Positions 7,963-15,741 of a stretch of 34,868 nucleotides of DNA are shown piece by piece (the first letter of the stretch is position 1; each line of letters starts with the position of its first letter). The notes beneath the pieces were generated by a model. That model was not told where the DNA came from. It saw only the letters and a list, made by a program, of their open reading frames with translations, and did no database searches. Origin of the DNA: UBA4658 sp002405485 (GTDB lineage Bacteria > Planctomycetota > Phycisphaerae > Phycisphaerales > UBA1924); contig DAISGC010000037.1 of the NCBI GenBank assembly GCA_036823255.1, positions 1 to 34,868 of the forward strand, given 5' to 3'. The position numbers and the translations under genes were made by a program.

Positions 7963-9036
7963 TTATGCCTTCGGGCCCAACCGCCCGGCCGAGAGCACCA
8001 GTTCGTCCACCGCCTCGCGTCCGTCGTCGAAAACCAGGGACAGGTCGGGACGAACCACGGGGCACGGCCAGCAATCGGACGGGTACCGCCGCAGTTTGGA
8101 CCAGTCCTTGTCGGTCACCACGATCCACTCCGCTCGGTGCTTTTCCGCCTCGCGCGCAAGCCGATCAACCGTGGCCCGCTCAAACGGATCGTGATCTCGA
8201 AGCGTCATGGTCGTCACCCGACCGGGATCGCCCACGACCAGGCCAAGCGACCGGACGAACGCATCGGGATGTCCGATCGCGCAGCATCCGACCACCCTTC
8301 GGCCCTCCAGCGTCTCCAGCGGGAGCAGGCGGTCATCACCGGTCGCCGAGCCGTCGGCATGCTTGAGCGCTGTCCACATGTGCCGGGTCTGCCCGACCGG
8401 CGATCGCCCATGCAGCCGGCGAATGTCCGCTCTCAGCGATCGAAGATGGTCCTCGCTCGCCAGTTCGGCATGGGTCAGCACCACGGCCGCGGCACGTCTG
8501 AGCGCGCTCGGCGGCTCGCGCAGCCATCCGCGAGGTAGCAGCCGATCCTCAAAGACCGACCGCCCCGGCGTGGCGTCGACAAGCACGATGTCGAGATCGC
8601 GCGCAATCTGTCGATGCTGAAAGCCGTCGTCGAGGACCACGCGATCCACGCCAATGGCGGCGTCTGCAAGCAGCGCCCGGACGCCCACGATCCGATCCGG
8701 CCGCGCCACGATCGGCACATGCGGGAAGGCCCGTCGATAGGCGTCGGTCTCGTCAGGAGCGGCGTCGCCGTGCCCGCGAGCCGTGTAGCCGCGCATCGCG
8801 ACACAGGGCGAGAGCCCGGCCCTCAGGAGCACCCCGAGGACGTGCATGACCATCGGCGTCTTGCCCGTGCCTCCGACGGAGAGGTTCCCGATGCTGATCA
8901 CGGGCACCCCGACGCGATGCACTCCGATGCCCCGGTCGAATCGGCGATTGCGTGCCGCGATCACAGCCCGGTAGAGGGGCTCAACGACTCGCCCCAGCAG
9001 CGGGACGGGCCCAGGGCGGGGCGCTCCCTCAGCCAC
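7963..9036 (-). CDS. lpxK: Tetraacyldisaccharide 4'-kinase
   Basis: Phosphorylates the 4' position of the lipid A precursor at the inner face of the cytoplasmic membrane. 357 residues with 'PVISIGNLSVGGTGKTP' (P-loop at about 50-61), 'AMRGYTARG', 'VVLDDGFQHRQIARDLDIVLVD', 'LLPRGWLREP', 'VVGCCAIGHPDAF' and 'IVVTDKDWSKL', all characteristic of LpxK. The GTG at 9036 is chosen: GGGGGAGAAG lies just upstream, and the start overlaps the stop of the preceding membrane-protein gene by 8 bases. Longer starts would run deep into that gene. The N-terminal ~25 residues contain the usual amphipathic helix before 'ISIGN'. Confidence 0.95.
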   Translation of the reverse strand: MAEGAPRPGPVPLLGRVVEPLYRAVIAARNRRFDRGIGVHRVGVPVISIGNLSVGGTGKTPMVMHVLGVLLRAGLSPCVAMRGYTARGHGDAAPDETDAYRRAFPHVPIVARPDRIVGVRALLADAAIGVDRVVLDDGFQHRQIARDLDIVLVDATPGRSVFEDRLLPRGWLREPPSALRRAAAVVLTHAELASEDHLRSLRADIRRLHGRSPVGQTRHMWTALKHADGSATGDDRLLPLETLEGRRVVGCCAIGHPDAFVRSLGLVVGDPGRVTTMTLRDHDPFERATVDRLAREAEKHRAEWIVVTDKDWSKLRRYPSDCWPCPVVRPDLSLVFDDGREAVDELVLSAGRLGPKA

Positions 9037-9484
9037 GCGTCGCTTCTCCCCCACCCTGCCCTGCCCCACTGCCTCCCTTGCCGGACGATTGCCCGGGGCG
9101 CGACGAGCGCCGGTCAGATCGCATCTGCGCCCGCAGCCGCCGATGCTCGATCCAGCCCGACCTGGTCGTTTCCCAGGCATCCACCAGTGCCAGCATCACT
9201 ACGATCGCCAGCAGACCCACGATCGCCAGCCAGGTGAGCACGAACCGCTGCGACGCTCCGGGCTGCGTCCGCGGATCCGTCACCACGTCCGCAATGCCCA
9301 GCGCATAGGCGAGCAGCCCCGTAAGCACAAGCATCAGCATGCCCGCGGCAATCCGCAACCGACGACGATGGACGGGCATGTCCGACGCATGCACACTCAG
9401 CACGTGCGCGGCGACTCCGACCATCGTGAGCGCCGCAAGCGGGATCACCACCCACCCGGGCAGCATGGCTTCGCCGAGCGTCAT
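9029..9484 (-). CDS. Hypothetical three-helix membrane protein between maf and lpxK
   Basis: 151 residues and no recognised family. Hydrophobic segments lie at about 9-28 ('VVIPLAALTMVGVAAHVL'), 42-65 ('AAGMLMLVLTGLLAYALGIA') and 79-102 ('LTWLAIVGLLAIVVMLALVDAW'). They are followed by a basic, then Gly/Ser-rich cytoplasmic-type tail with several Arg and Lys. The ATG at 9484 lies 5 bases after the maf stop, and the gene overlaps lpxK by 8 bases, so it is an operon member. A role in the envelope is inferred only from its position. Confidence 0.75.
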   Translation of the reverse strand: MTLGEAMLPGWVVIPLAALTMVGVAAHVLSVHASDMPVHRRRLRIAAGMLMLVLTGLLAYALGIADVVTDPRTQPGASQRFVLTWLAIVGLLAIVVMLALVDAWETTRSGWIEHRRLRAQMRSDRRSSRPGQSSGKGGSGAGQGGGEATRG

Positions 9485-9489
9485 CACCC

Positions 9490-10185
9490 TTAATCGTACC
9501 GAACACCCGCCCGCGACGCATCGCCGGGCAGGCCGAAGCGCCGAAGCCGCTCCACCACCAGCCCGACGGGCAGGCCCATGATCGTCCCCGGGTCGCCTTG
9601 GAAGGTGACCGGCCAGCCCGCGCCGATCCGCTCGCTCAGGTTGTACCCCCCCGCCTTGCCCTTCCACGCCCCGGTGGCGACATAGGCGTCAATGTCCTCA
9701 TCCGAGATGGGTCCGAGTTTCACACGCGCGGCCTGGGACGCGAGTTCCCGCTCGCCCGTCTCCTGCCGAAGCAGCGCGATGCCCGTGATCACCTCGTGCT
9801 CGTCGTCGCGCATCGATCGGAGCATCTCCCGGGCCTCCGAATCGGTCGTGGGGGTTCCTATGAGTCTCCCGCGATGCACGATGACCGTGTCGGCTCCCAG
9901 CACGATCGGCGCGCGGATCGATCCGCCCACGCCCGTCGCCATTCGCGACGCCCGGGCCGCGGTCGACGCCTTCAGAAACGCCAGCGCCATCGCCCACTCG
10001 CTGGGAGTGACCCCGCTTCCGGGGTGCAACTGCGCGTCATCCAGCCCGGGATGGGCGGCGTCATGCTCGATCCCCGCCTGCGAGAGCAGCTCGCGACGCC
10101 GCGGCGACCTGCTGGCCAGATGCACGCGCGGCATGCCCGCGGTCGAGTCCGGACCATCCCTCGTTTGCTCCGGCCGTGCGCTCAC
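9490..10185 (-). CDS. maf: Maf-family nucleoside triphosphate pyrophosphatase
   Basis: House-cleaning enzyme that hydrolyses non-canonical or modified NTPs. Motifs are 'LASRSPRRRELLSQAG' at the N-terminus, 'IVLGADTVIVHRGRLIG', 'EHEVITGIAL', and the C-terminal 'GAWKGKAGGYNL' and 'VTFQGDPGTIMGLPV'. With the GTG at 10185 the protein has 231 residues; this start has an ideal AGGAAG Shine-Dalgarno (10193-10198) seven bases upstream. An ATG at 10134 would give the more usual ~214 residues but lacks a well-placed ribosome site. The enzyme is first in the operon with a membrane protein, lpxK and hldE. Confidence 0.93.
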   Translation of the reverse strand: MSARPEQTRDGPDSTAGMPRVHLASRSPRRRELLSQAGIEHDAAHPGLDDAQLHPGSGVTPSEWAMALAFLKASTAARASRMATGVGGSIRAPIVLGADTVIVHRGRLIGTPTTDSEAREMLRSMRDDEHEVITGIALLRQETGERELASQAARVKLGPISDEDIDAYVATGAWKGKAGGYNLSERIGAGWPVTFQGDPGTIMGLPVGLVVERLRRFGLPGDASRAGVRYD

Positions 10186-10423
10186 AAGACTGCTTCCTGG
10201 CCGCGCTTTGGCGCGGGCCCGTCCCCGATCGAGGGTAGAACTTCGCGGGCACTGCGGTTGATGCTCCCGCGGTACTGTGTACCGATTCGACGGCAGCGGG
10301 TTGTGCATCTCGACCATCCGGTCACGCGATCTTGGCGCGCATCATCCCGCCATCGGTTGTCATTCGCGAATCCGAGCGAGCGATCTTCGCCTCTACGATC
10401 TACCATCGGCGGGAGCGCGACGC
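10186..10423. promoter_or_regulatory. Divergent promoter region maf / nitrilase, with inverted repeat
   Basis: 238-base gap between divergent genes. It contains a perfect 6-base inverted repeat CGGTAC-TGT-GTACCG at 10270-10284, a candidate operator or hairpin. A TACGAT hexamer at 10394-10399 could serve as a -10 for the rightward gene, whose ATG (10424) is preceded by GGGAG. No strong -35 is seen. Confidence 0.35.
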
Positions 10424-11239
10424 ATGAAGGCCCATCTCGTTCAACTCGACATCGCCTGGGAGGATCGTCCGACAAACCATGCGCGTGTTCGGGATCTCAT
10501 ACGGTCGGTCGACGTCCAGACCGGCGATCTGATCGTCCTTCCGGAGATGTTCGACACCGGCTTCTCCTTCCGTCTTCAGACGACCGCCGACACCAACAAC
10601 ACCACGCTTGGCTTCCTGGTCGACCTTGCCCGCGGCACCGGAGCGACCGTGCACGGCTCCCGCACCACCATCGGACCCGACGGCCGAGGACGCAACTGCG
10701 CCACCGTCATCGGGCCCGACGGATCGCTGCTCTGCGAGTTCCACAAGGTCCACCCGTTCTCACTGGGCAAGGAGTCCGAGCACTTCACCGGCGGGCGCGT
10801 CGTCCCCACGTACGACTGGCTGGCGCCAGGCGGGGAACGTGTCGCCCGTGTGACCCCGGCAGTCTGCTACGACCTGCGGTTCCCGGAGCTCTTCCGCATC
10901 GGCCTGCTCGCCGGAGCGGAGGTGTTCGTCATCGCCTCCAACTGGCCGACCACGCGGGAGTACCACCGCAACGTGCTCTCCATCGCGCGAGCCATTGAGA
11001 ATCAGGCCTTCGTGCTGAGCGTGAACCGCTGCGGCAGGGATCCGTCGCTGGAGTACGCCGGGGGCACACTCGCCGTCAGCCCAAGGGGCGAAACCATCGG
11101 GGAACTCGGTGCATCACAGGGCGTGCTCAGCGTCGAGATCGACATGGACGACCTCCGCCGCTGGCGGCGGACCTTTCCCGCGTGGCGGGATCATGCCCTC
11201 CTCCACGCGGCTGTGGGTGCAGGCTCCGGTCCGTCATGA
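10424..11239 (+). CDS. Carbon-nitrogen hydrolase (nitrilase superfamily, omega-amidase-like)
   Basis: 271 residues with the complete Glu-Lys-Cys catalytic triad of the superfamily: Glu in 'IVLPEMFDTGFSF', Lys in 'EFHKVHPFS' and Cys in 'TPAVCYDLRFPELFR'. The 'ASNWP..R..H...L..ARAIENQ' and 'GGT..VSP.GE' segments are also typical. The closest characterised types are omega-amidase (Nit2) and YafV-like 2-oxoglutaramate amidases, suggested by the 'MFDTGFSF' motif; this finer call is inference. The ATG at 10424 (GGGAG upstream) starts exactly at the first beta strand; the longer open frame adds unrelated promoter-region sequence. Confidence 0.93.
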   Translation: MKAHLVQLDIAWEDRPTNHARVRDLIRSVDVQTGDLIVLPEMFDTGFSFRLQTTADTNNTTLGFLVDLARGTGATVHGSRTTIGPDGRGRNCATVIGPDGSLLCEFHKVHPFSLGKESEHFTGGRVVPTYDWLAPGGERVARVTPAVCYDLRFPELFRIGLLAGAEVFVIASNWPTTREYHRNVLSIARAIENQAFVLSVNRCGRDPSLEYAGGTLAVSPRGETIGELGASQGVLSVEIDMDDLRRWRRTFPAWRDHALLHAAVGAGSGPS

Positions 11240-11397
11240 TTCTCGGACCACGCGTCGATCCTCAGTCCACCCCTTCGACCGACACAACCCGCGCAATCGC
11301 ACCGGCGGCACGACACACCGGGCCCCCATGTCGCGCCGACACACCACGCCGCGCCGCTCCTGGCCGATGACCTCGCATCGATCCTGGAGTCTTCCAC

Positions 11398-11754
11398 ATG
11401 TCCGCTCGAACGCCGAACTCGCAAGATCGTCGCAAATCCGGTCGGCTCGCGATCGCCGGAGACACGCACTGCCAGTTCGGCCCCCTGGTCGATCTGAGCA
11501 AGGGCGGTTGCAAGATCGTGGCCCGAAAGCCCATCAGCCTTCCGGCTGGCGCAACGGTCAATCTCAAGCTCGAGTGCCCGGGTGCCAGCATGCTCGTGCC
11601 CGCGCATCCCGTCTCGACGCGCAAGCGCAAGGACGGGCTGTACGACATCAGCTTCATGTTCCACTTCACAAGCGACAAGATCGAGAGCCAGATCATCTCG
11701 TTTGCCCGGACGGCCAGGATGAACGTCGAGTATTCCCTCAAGCCGACCGGCTGA
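11398..11754 (+). CDS. PilZ domain protein (first of a pair)
   Basis: 118 residues, essentially a single PilZ domain. The c-di-GMP-binding residues are present: RxxxR at 12-16 ('RKSGR') and DxSxxG at 32-37 ('DLSKGG'), followed by beta strands 'CKIVARKPISL' and 'TVNLKLECPG', and a C-terminal helix. Such proteins act as c-di-GMP receptors or adaptors. The ATG at 11398 has TGGAG about 8 bases upstream. A second PilZ gene follows after 57 bases. Both lie next to the tail of the minus-strand envelope gene set, so a role in envelope or polysaccharide control is plausible but unproven. Confidence 0.88.
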   Translation: MSARTPNSQDRRKSGRLAIAGDTHCQFGPLVDLSKGGCKIVARKPISLPAGATVNLKLECPGASMLVPAHPVSTRKRKDGLYDISFMFHFTSDKIESQIISFARTARMNVEYSLKPTG

Positions 11755-11811
11755 TCTCCACCGTCCTCTCCCGACCAGTCAAGCCGAGCCCGTCAACACG
11801 ACGACGTTCCC

Positions 11812-12198
11812 ATGGCCGCCCAACGAGACCATCTCACCCGCGCCGGTCTGAAGCTCTTGAAGAAACTCGTCTTCGACGAGTCCACTCTCGAACCGGAGAA
11901 TCGACGCCGCGACGAGCGCCATGCGGTCGTCGGGGAGGTCGTGGTCGTGCAGCTCTCCAAAGCGGGCGAGCCGACCGGCAAGACCAAGGTCTTCATCCGG
12001 GACCTGTCGAAGAGCGGCTGCGGGCTTTGGTCGCGGACGAGCTTCGACCCCGGTTCGGTGGTCATTCTGCAGTTCGGCGCGACCCCGGAGCAGCCCCCGT
12101 CCAATCGCAAGGCGATCGTCGCCCACTGTCGCGGGCACGAGGGAAGCGGATTCGCCGTTGGCTGCCGCTTCATCAACGAGTCCGCCGAGGCCGCCTGA
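11812..12198 (+). CDS. PilZ domain protein (second of a pair)
   Basis: 128 residues: a ~30-residue basic N-terminal helix, then a PilZ domain with RxxxR at 32-36 ('RRDER') and DxSxxG at 64-69 ('DLSKSG'), strands 'VVILQFGA' and 'AIVAHCRGH', and a closing 'GFAVGCRFIN' strand. The c-di-GMP ligands look intact. It is only weakly similar to its neighbour outside the motifs, so recent tandem duplication is unlikely. There is no clear Shine-Dalgarno before the ATG at 11812; co-transcription with the first PilZ gene is likely. It is convergent with murJ, 15 bases away. Confidence 0.87.
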   Translation: MAAQRDHLTRAGLKLLKKLVFDESTLEPENRRRDERHAVVGEVVVVQLSKAGEPTGKTKVFIRDLSKSGCGLWSRTSFDPGSVVILQFGATPEQPPSNRKAIVAHCRGHEGSGFAVGCRFINESAEAA

Positions 12199-12213
12199 GA
12201 CCGGCCGGATCGG

Positions 12214-13935
12214 TCAGTCCGATGCATCATCGCCGGCCGACGTCGTCCGTGCGCCGCGGTGCATGACCCACGACAACTCGCTGACCCGCAGAATCCTCGA
12301 GACGAGGAGATAGCTCACGCCCCCCGTCGCCGTCGCGGCGAGCAGGCGCACAAGCTGCCACACCCACGCCGAACCCAACGCACCGCCCGAACGCACCGGC
12401 GTCGAGGTCGGCATGAAGACCAGGACCGCGTACACCACGCCGCCCATCGCGATCGATGCGGCAGCGATCTTGAGCACCCCCTTGACGACGTGCCCGTCGA
12501 TCACGGGGCCGCGCGATCCGACGCGACGAAGCAGGCGCGTGCACAGCACCCCAAGCACCCCGGCCTGGAGCAAGGCGCTCACGGCGGTTCCCCACGCCAG
12601 GCCCGCCTCCCGCAGCGGCCAGATGAACGTGAGATTCAGCGCGACGTTGACGGCGATCATGCACAGCGAGATGCGCATCGGAGTGCTGGTATCGCCCTGC
12701 GCATAAAACGCCCGCGTAAAGACCTGGTTGATCGAGTAGGCCCAGATCCCGGTCGCAAAGCCCATGAGCACCGCCGCCGATCGCTCCAGACTCGAGAGCG
12801 ACCACCCGGAGACCCCGTGCCCATACAGCACCGCGGTCAGGTCATGCCTGACCAGAATGAGCCCGACCGTGGCGGGGATGCCGATGAACAGCGAGATCCG
12901 CACCCCGCGCCGCAGTGTATCGGCAAAGGCCTCCGGCTCGCGCGCGTGCCTGGCCAGAAGCGGGAACGCCGCCGTCGCCACCGCGATCCCGAACACACCC
13001 AGCGGGAACTGATACAGACGCGCCGTCAGCGCCAAAATGCCGTTGCTGGCCTCATCGAGCGTGACGGCTTTGCCGAACATCGTGGGACCGACCCAGATCG
13101 GCCACATCGCGATGATCGTGTCCAGCAGGGTGTTGACCTGCAGTGTGCCAAGCCCGATCGCGACGGGCACGAACTTCCGCAGCATGCGGACGCCCCTCTC
13201 CCGAACGATCGACCATCGTCCGGTCCACCGCGCATGCGATCTGAGCGTCCACCAGAAGAAGCCGAGCTGGGTCGCCCCGCTGAGCACCGTCGCCGCGCCG
13301 AGCACGTACGCGGCTGACGCTTCGCCGCGCACGCCGCTCAGCGTGTAGTACAACCCGGCGACGATGATGAACGCGTTGAGCACCACCGGGCCGCTGGCGG
13401 CGACGGCGAATCGTCCGTGCACCTGCAGCATCCCCGCCAGGATCGCCACCATGCAAATGAACGGCATGAACGGCAGCATCACCATGACGAGCTGGATCGA
13501 CAGCGTGCGCTGCGCGTCGCCCGGGGCGACAAGCAGCACCGCCAGCAGCACCGCCTCGATCAGCAGCGTCAGCCCCCCGGTCACGATTCCAAGAATGGCG
13601 AGCGTCATCGACGCGAGCGCGTTCGACTCTTCCGGGCTGCGCCGGGCGGCGTCGGTGTACTCCGGTATGAACGCCGCGGACAGGGCCCCCTCGCCGAACA
13701 ACCGCCGAAACATGTTCGGAATGGCGAACGCCGCCGCGAACGCCGAGTTCACCGGACCATCGCCGAAGATCCGTCCGAGCATGACGTCGCGAACCAGCCC
13801 GCCAAGGCGCGACGCCAGCGTCATGAGCGAAGTCGCCCGCACCGCGCGAGCGAGGGTGTGGTGCCGCTCGATGGTCGGCGCTCCAGGCGCACCCTCCGAG
13901 GAGCCCGATCTGGAACTGGAATCAGCTTCCGACAT
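12214..13935 (-). CDS. murJ: Lipid II flippase MurJ (MviN family)
   Basis: Polytopic membrane protein of 573 residues with about 14 hydrophobic segments, of the MOP-superfamily flippases that translocate lipid-linked peptidoglycan precursors. MurJ features are 'SLMTLASRLGGLVRDVMLGRIFGDG', 'AFAAAFAIPNMFRRLFGEGALSAAFIPEYT', 'QVFTRAFYAQGDTSTPMRISL' and 'VALNLTFIWPLREAGLAWGTA'. The N-terminal ~30 residues are Ser/Gly-rich and cytoplasmic. The ATG at 13935 gives the full first helix; no Shine-Dalgarno is seen, and a TATCGA hexamer lies 8 bases upstream. A role in flipping the exopolysaccharide lipid carrier instead of lipid II cannot be excluded, given the neighbouring locus. Confidence 0.95.
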   Translation of the reverse strand: MSEADSSSRSGSSEGAPGAPTIERHHTLARAVRATSLMTLASRLGGLVRDVMLGRIFGDGPVNSAFAAAFAIPNMFRRLFGEGALSAAFIPEYTDAARRSPEESNALASMTLAILGIVTGGLTLLIEAVLLAVLLVAPGDAQRTLSIQLVMVMLPFMPFICMVAILAGMLQVHGRFAVAASGPVVLNAFIIVAGLYYTLSGVRGEASAAYVLGAATVLSGATQLGFFWWTLRSHARWTGRWSIVRERGVRMLRKFVPVAIGLGTLQVNTLLDTIIAMWPIWVGPTMFGKAVTLDEASNGILALTARLYQFPLGVFGIAVATAAFPLLARHAREPEAFADTLRRGVRISLFIGIPATVGLILVRHDLTAVLYGHGVSGWSLSSLERSAAVLMGFATGIWAYSINQVFTRAFYAQGDTSTPMRISLCMIAVNVALNLTFIWPLREAGLAWGTAVSALLQAGVLGVLCTRLLRRVGSRGPVIDGHVVKGVLKIAAASIAMGGVVYAVLVFMPTSTPVRSGGALGSAWVWQLVRLLAATATGGVSYLLVSRILRVSELSWVMHRGARTTSAGDDASD

Positions 13936-13979
13936 GGGATCGATCGATATCGGCTCGCGCGGGCGTGGAAGCCGAGCCC

Positions 13980-15194
13980 TCAGGGCGTTGGCTTGGACGA
14001 TGGGGTCGCCAGCGCCCTGGGATCCGCCAGGAGCTTCTTGACGATCGCGATGAACACCCCGGTCAGCACCAGGTTGAGCGCCAGAGACAGCATCGCGACC
14101 ACCAGCGGCTGCCCGGTGATGCCATACGACAGCGAGACGACGAGCACCCCGGCGCCCACCTCGCCGCGCGGGAACATGCCCACGGCGACCGCCAGCCGCG
14201 CCCGCCAATGGGCCTCCCGCCGATAGCACAAGGCGGGGAACATCTTCCCGATGTTGGAGAGCACGGTGATGATCACCACGTGCGTCGCGATGGTGCCCCA
14301 GGGGATCGACGAGCCCTCGGTCTGCGCCAACGCCTGCTTGACGGGGGGCATCATCAGCCCCACGGCCACCATGAACACTCCGGAGATGATCCCCGAGACT
14401 CTCGCCTCGCTCGGATCCTGCTCGTGATGATGGTCGCCGCCCCCTGAAGCGGCCCCGGCCGGATCCGGCCGTCGGATCATGCACCCGAGCACGAAGGCCG
14501 GGAGCAGCACCTCCAGGTGGATCGGGACCTTGCTGTCGATGATCTTGGACCCTTCGTACACCCCGGAGCACGCGGCGACGATCACGATGCTGTACCCCAT
14601 GACCCACGGCCAGGTGATCGGGATCTTGATCGCATGCATGTACCGCCAGGCTAGCCAGATCATCGCCGTCATGACCAGCACGATCACCGCAAGCTGCCAC
14701 TTCGGGCCGACCATGAGCATCTTCAGCGGAATCATGAGCAGCACGGTGTCGATGTCATCAAAGATCGCCAGGATGCGGGCCTTCCGGAACACCCAGGTCG
14801 CCGCAAGCCCGGCCGCCGCCAGCATCGTGAACAGCACCCCCGCCGACGTCGGTGCGCTGAAGCGGGCGAGCAGGAGCGAGTTCTTCCACTCATCAAGAGA
14901 GCCGATGCCGCCGGCCTGCGGCATGACGAGCATGAAGTACATGGCGCAAAAGAGCCATGGAAACGCCGCCGCGGTCATCGCGACGACATAGTCCCACCCG
15001 TACTGCCGAACGTTGCGCTTGTCGATGTCGAACTCATAACCCACGTGGATCATGATGAACGCCAGGCAGATGAGCGTCACCGTCTGCACCCAGAAACGCG
15101 TGGTCTCATACGCGTCGCCGACGAGCGCGGGATACACCTGGGAACCGATCAGCCCCAGAATCAGGAGCAACGACAGCCAGAGAACCTTGCCCAT
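13980..15194 (-). CDS. Cation:proton antiporter, CPA2/Kef-like
   Basis: 404 residues with about 11-12 membrane segments and no Rossmann (TrkA-N) domain. The 'FDDIDTVLLMIPLKML' segment holds the paired acidic residues expected in the ion-binding unwound helix, and 'VAVGMFPRGEVGAGVLVVSL' matches the conserved PRGE helix of CPA2 antiporters. A cytoplasmic-type loop contains a His/Asp-rich stretch ('GGGDHHHEQDPSEA'). GGAGG lies five bases before the ATG at 15194 and fixes the start. The transported ion (Na+ or K+) is not known. It sits between vanZ and murJ on the same strand. Confidence 0.88.
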   Translation of the reverse strand: MGKVLWLSLLLILGLIGSQVYPALVGDAYETTRFWVQTVTLICLAFIMIHVGYEFDIDKRNVRQYGWDYVVAMTAAAFPWLFCAMYFMLVMPQAGGIGSLDEWKNSLLLARFSAPTSAGVLFTMLAAAGLAATWVFRKARILAIFDDIDTVLLMIPLKMLMVGPKWQLAVIVLVMTAMIWLAWRYMHAIKIPITWPWVMGYSIVIVAACSGVYEGSKIIDSKVPIHLEVLLPAFVLGCMIRRPDPAGAASGGGDHHHEQDPSEARVSGIISGVFMVAVGLMMPPVKQALAQTEGSSIPWGTIATHVVIITVLSNIGKMFPALCYRREAHWRARLAVAVGMFPRGEVGAGVLVVSLSYGITGQPLVVAMLSLALNLVLTGVFIAIVKKLLADPRALATPSSKPTP

Positions 15195-15265
15195 GCTCAC
15201 CTCCGTGATCGCCACCGATCGCAAACATCCAGCGTAGTGCGAACCTGAGCGCAAGACTCCCGCGT

Positions 15266-15280
15266 GCTCGCTCAGCGAGC
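15266..15280. repeat. Inverted repeat between vanZ and the antiporter gene
   Basis: GCTCGC-TCA-GCGAGC, a perfect 6-base stem in the 106-base gap after vanZ. It has no T-tract, so it is at best a weak terminator or a transcript-stabilising hairpin. Confidence 0.35.
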
Positions 15281-15300
15281 CCCGAAAACGCGCGTCTGGC

Positions 15301-15741
15301 TCATGTCCGGCGGGCGGACCGATCCCCCAGCGCACCCCAAGCCGTGATCACCCCCGCCACCGCCACGCCGATGCCGACCCCCATCCAGTTGGCCTGCACG
15401 TCATCCCACGCGCAGTTTCGGCGAATCCACGGGATCGCCTGCAGACGCTCGTCGATGGCCGCATACCCGCACCCCGCCAGCGCCGTGATCGGGAGCGTCG
15501 ACCATCGCCCGACATGACCGGCGTATCCGGTCGCCCAGAAGAACGTCGTCCACAGACTGAACGCCGCAAGGTGCACGATGAGATCCGGCCGATCGATGCC
15601 CTCCACCCGCACATCCAGCGCGGGCCAGTGTGTGCCGGCAAACAGAACCAAGGCATACACCCAGAACACGCCCCGAATCACGCCGCGACGGGCCACCAGC
15701 ACGCCCAACCTGTGCGATCCGGCCTTGGTTGCGACGCTCAC
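15301..15741 (-). CDS. VanZ-like membrane protein
   Basis: 146 residues, four hydrophobic segments. The family signature is visible in the second half: 'DERLQAIP', then a 'WDDVQANWMGVGIG' segment equivalent to the 'D..aN..G...G' motif of VanZ proteins. VanZ-like proteins recur in exosortase and exopolysaccharide loci, where their role is unclear; the founder gives low-level teicoplanin resistance. The GTG at 15741 overlaps the stop of parA in GTGA, so translation is coupled to the upstream ParA gene. Confidence 0.85.
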   Translation of the reverse strand: MSVATKAGSHRLGVLVARRGVIRGVFWVYALVLFAGTHWPALDVRVEGIDRPDLIVHLAAFSLWTTFFWATGYAGHVGRWSTLPITALAGCGYAAIDERLQAIPWIRRNCAWDDVQANWMGVGIGVAVAGVITAWGALGDRSARRT

